DNA from: a virus
DNA length: 42,225 nucleotides
IMG/VR virus record: IMGVR_UViG_3300011116_000294
Coordinates: 1 to 42,225 of that record
Strand: one strand, 5' to 3'
This document shows, piece by piece, positions 40,015-42,225 of the stretch. Numbering within the stretch: position 1 is the first letter of the stretch; each line of letters begins with the position of its first letter. A program made the position numbers and the translations under genes. Under the pieces are notes generated by a model, which was not told where the DNA came from, made no database searches, and saw nothing but the letters and a program-made list of their open reading frames with translations.

Positions 40015-40455
40015 CTTTGCTTCATCCTCACGACGAAGAACCAAGCCTTTGGTTACTTTACCTGCTGCAAGATTCCAACGCTTTAGTTCTTGAGCAGCTT
40101 CCTCCCATCGTTCTTGGTTTATTTTTGTTCGCATCGTGGATGATCTAAGCCTAGCAACACCTAGGTTGTAAGTCCAACTAAGTATCGCAGCAGCTTTGTT
40201 ATCGTGTTTCGTCAACACTGGACAGGCTTTGTAGACTTGTAGCAGGAACTTCTCTGCATCAAGATCAAATAAGGCTTGTCCTCTTTCTTTTGTTATCTCA
40301 GGATCATCTAAGGTAACCTTATCTCCGTTCTCATACAGCGTAGATCCCCAACCTATGGTGGGTACACCAGCACTGCATAGATAAGGTTTACTTCTCCATC
40401 CTTCGAATCTCTTGATTAACGGTTCAGCTATGGTGATTACTTTCTTGATTCCCAT
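39883..40455 (-). CDS. Second copy of the lysozyme gene
   Basis: Repeat copy of 1382-1954; the 190-residue product is the same. Confidence 0.92.
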   Translation of the reverse strand: MGIKKVITIAEPLIKRFEGWRSKPYLCSAGVPTIGWGSTLYENGDKVTLDDPEITKERGQALFDLDAEKFLLQVYKACPVLTKHDNKAAAILSWTYNLGVARLRSSTMRTKINQERWEEAAQELKRWNLAAGKVTKGLVLRREDEAKLFLLSPSNNKAKDSNVNKDEEPFERDLRSVLVSYDKIIRVANP

Positions 40456-40901
40456 ACTCGTCCTACAAACCAGAACGTTATAATCAAGGACAACATACCT
40501 TCATCGTAGTCAGTCCATCCTGACAACAACACTGATGTCCAAGAACCATCCTGAAGAAAAGCTAAGTACAAACCTGCTACCTTTACAGCAGTGTAAAAGA
40601 ATACAAACCAGTACGTCACTGCTGGTCTAACCAAAGCAGATAGCGATGCTACCCACTTCCAGGCTTTGCTATCAGACTCTGCTTGTTGTTTGAATGCTTC
40701 ACCGATAGCATCTAATTCATGCTCTTGTAGACGCTGATAACCATGCTGTAGAGCAAACTCTGCTTGCATCTTAGCGATAGAGACTTCAACATCTAACTTC
40801 TTCAGTTCATGTTCTCTTTCAAACTTCCTATCTAAGATCTTTAAGACCTCTGGAGCAAGACGAAAGATTCCACCGATAAGAGCACCGATGAGTTCAAACA
40901 T
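40437..40901 (-). CDS. Second copy of the putative holin gene
   Basis: Repeat copy of 1936-2400; the 154-residue product is the same. Confidence 0.7.
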   Translation of the reverse strand: MFELIGALIGGIFRLAPEVLKILDRKFEREHELKKLDVEVSIAKMQAEFALQHGYQRLQEHELDAIGEAFKQQAESDSKAWKWVASLSALVRPAVTYWFVFFYTAVKVAGLYLAFLQDGSWTSVLLSGWTDYDEGMLSLIITFWFVGRVWESRK

Positions 40902-42225
40902 TACTGCATCCCCTCAGGCATGTTAGCCTGGATAGCTGGTGTAGCTCTTACAGCACCCATTGCAGCATCATTGATTGCCATCTCTAACAAGTTAACACCG
41001 AACTTCTGTGCTGACTTCAGTGCTGAGTTAACTTTCGTTAAATCTAAAGATCCATCAGCCTTAGGTGTAAAAGCCTGTGACAACTTCTTAACTTCTTGGG
41101 GATTAAGTAATAAAGCCTTAAGCTGAGTATCAGTAGCTTCTGCTGTCTGTTTTGCCCAGAACTTAGATAACAAGGATGTTACTACATACGGTGCTGATGT
41201 AAACCGATCACGTACTTGTGATGCTATAGACTCTGGCGTAGTACCTGTTATACGCTCAATCTCTGTTTTAGGTACTTCCTGTACGTTAAACTTAACGTTA
41301 GCAGGATTGTCCGCTAATCTCCTAGAAGCTTCTGCCAAACTCTCTACGTTTTTGATGTAAGTAGGACCAAAGACTTTATCGTAGGTAGCCTTTCTAGTCC
41401 TATCAGTTAGTGCTGCAATAGGATCAGAAGCGGACAACACATCATCTAACATGAATGATCGTACAGCGTTCAGAGTATCTACGTTACTTCCATAAGTACG
41501 TAAAAACTGATCTACGTTAGCTGGTTTGCTGTATAGACCACTTACGATCTCTTGTGCTGTTTTACCTTCTAGTTGAAGTAGCTTATTCTTCTTAGCTTCT
41601 GTGAAGGCATTGTTGATTCTTACCTTTTCTGCGTTGAGAGCTGTAACATCACTAATAGCAAGACGAACATCATCAGCTCTAGTCCCAAGTAGCGAAAGTG
41701 TTGGATTGTTTTCCTTTAACCATTTACTAGCAGCTTTTGGATCAATAACACCATCTTTGATAACTGCTTTATCAAAGTCAATAATAAAAGCTTTTTTGGC
41801 TAAATCAAAACCTTCACTACCTGTTGCTGCTAAGAATTGACTTAATGCTGATCTATTCTTAGTAAGGACAGGAAGAACAGTCTCATCAAACTTAGCTCTA
41901 TCTACTTGTTTAATAGCTTCTTGGTTGTAAGGTAAACCTACATTCTCTCTAAAGGCTGCATCAGCAGCTTTGTATCTTGTTGAGAATTCTTCAGGTAACG
42001 CATATATAGCATCATCAACCTTTGTACGAAGTTCTCCTAATAAACGAAGCTCTTTAGGATCGTTTGAACTACGTAATGCTTTGTTTACTGCTTGTTTCAA
42101 AGAGTCTAAATAACTAATATCAAGATTATTAAAAAGCTGTGTCTCTTGATTAGGGCTAAAGTGTTTGTTTATCTTATTCCACAATGAAGGAAAAGTACCA
42201 AACACATCTGCTGCTTGTTTCTGAT
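40901..42225 (-). CDS. Internal virion protein, 3' part (5' truncated by window edge)
   Basis: Repeat copy of the 3' portion of the 857-residue internal virion gene at 2400-4973. The frame runs off the window's right end; the ATG at 42205 is an internal methionine, not the start. Confidence 0.9.
   Translation of the reverse strand, partial: QKQAADVFGTFPSLWNKINKHFSPNQETQLFNNLDISYLDSLKQAVNKALRSSNDPKELRLLGELRTKVDDAIYALPEEFSTRYKAADAAFRENVGLPYNQEAIKQVDRAKFDETVLPVLTKNRSALSQFLAATGSEGFDLAKKAFIIDFDKAVIKDGVIDPKAASKWLKENNPTLSLLGTRADDVRLAISDVTALNAEKVRINNAFTEAKKNKLLQLEGKTAQEIVSGLYSKPANVDQFLRTYGSNVDTLNAVRSFMLDDVLSASDPIAALTDRTRKATYDKVFGPTYIKNVESLAEASRRLADNPANVKFNVQEVPKTEIERITGTTPESIASQVRDRFTSAPYVVTSLLSKFWAKQTAEATDTQLKALLLNPQEVKKLSQAFTPKADGSLDLTKVNSALKSAQKFGVNLLEMAINDAAMGAVRATPAIQANMPEGMQ

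Larger units (their letters stand above)
38502..42225. repeat. Right copy of 3,724-bp terminal direct repeat
   Basis: Duplicate of bases 1-3724 (offset 38,501). The unique genome is therefore 38,501 bp. All features within it are second copies of left-end loci and should be counted once. Confidence 0.97.

Noticed and set aside
1-42225. The long terminal direct repeats as attL/attR of an integrated prophage
   Set aside because: The repeats hold essential phage genes cut at arbitrary points, no host sequence lies outside them, and no integrase or repressor is present.

Overview
The window is a nearly complete genome of a virulent tailed bacteriophage, most likely a podovirus (short tail). It has a head-tail connector pair, three large internal-virion-type proteins, no tape measure and no tail sheath. 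The replication genes resemble those of T7-like phages: a gp4-type primase-helicase, a family A DNA polymerase, a single-stranded-DNA binding protein and a 5'-3' exonuclease. I find no phage RNA polymerase. Instead there are several TTGACA-N17-TAxxxT promoters, so transcription probably depends on the host sigma-70 polymerase. There is no integrase, repressor or tRNA gene. The host is a bacterium using SD-type ribosome binding sites; it cannot be named from this sequence.

The first 3,724 bases recur at the right end (1-3724 = 38502-42225). Both copies are cut inside genes, so the window is a circular or circularly permuted molecule of 38,501 unique bases opened at an arbitrary point. Features right of 38502 are the same loci as those at the left end.

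Layout: two opposed transcription units leave a divergent control region at about 25.2-26.0 kb and meet at a hairpin terminator at 1298-1317. Leftward (minus strand, 25.2 kb down to 1.4 kb) run the virion and lysis genes: small and large terminase, portal, an adhesin block (collagen-like, repeat-rich and glycine-rich fibre proteins, a 2OG-Fe(II) oxygenase), a second promoter, scaffold, an intron-split major capsid gene, another glycine-rich fibre, a chain of tiny lysine-rich genes, the two connector/tail proteins, three internal virion proteins, a holin and a lysozyme. Rightward (plus strand, 26.0 kb to 39.8 kb) run small early genes, primase-helicase, split DNA polymerase, SSB, nucleases, ThyX, a DnaQ-like exonuclease, DUF3310 and a B12-dependent ribonucleotide reductase. 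Together these make a replication and dNTP-supply programme. Genes are very tightly packed, with ATGA or TAATG stop/start overlaps nearly everywhere.

The most striking theme is mobile DNA. (1) The DNA polymerase is split into an exonuclease half and a polymerase half by a cassette holding a 52-codon ORF and a cytosine-C5 methyltransferase, with every junction a stop/start overlap. (2) An HNH endonuclease with its own promoter sits at the 3' end of the primase-helicase gene. The old helicase 3' end is stranded downstream, and a diverged replacement end lies upstream. (3) A second HNH gene appears to have done something similar to a small virion-region gene. (4) The capsid gene carries a group I intron encoding a LAGLIDADG endonuclease.
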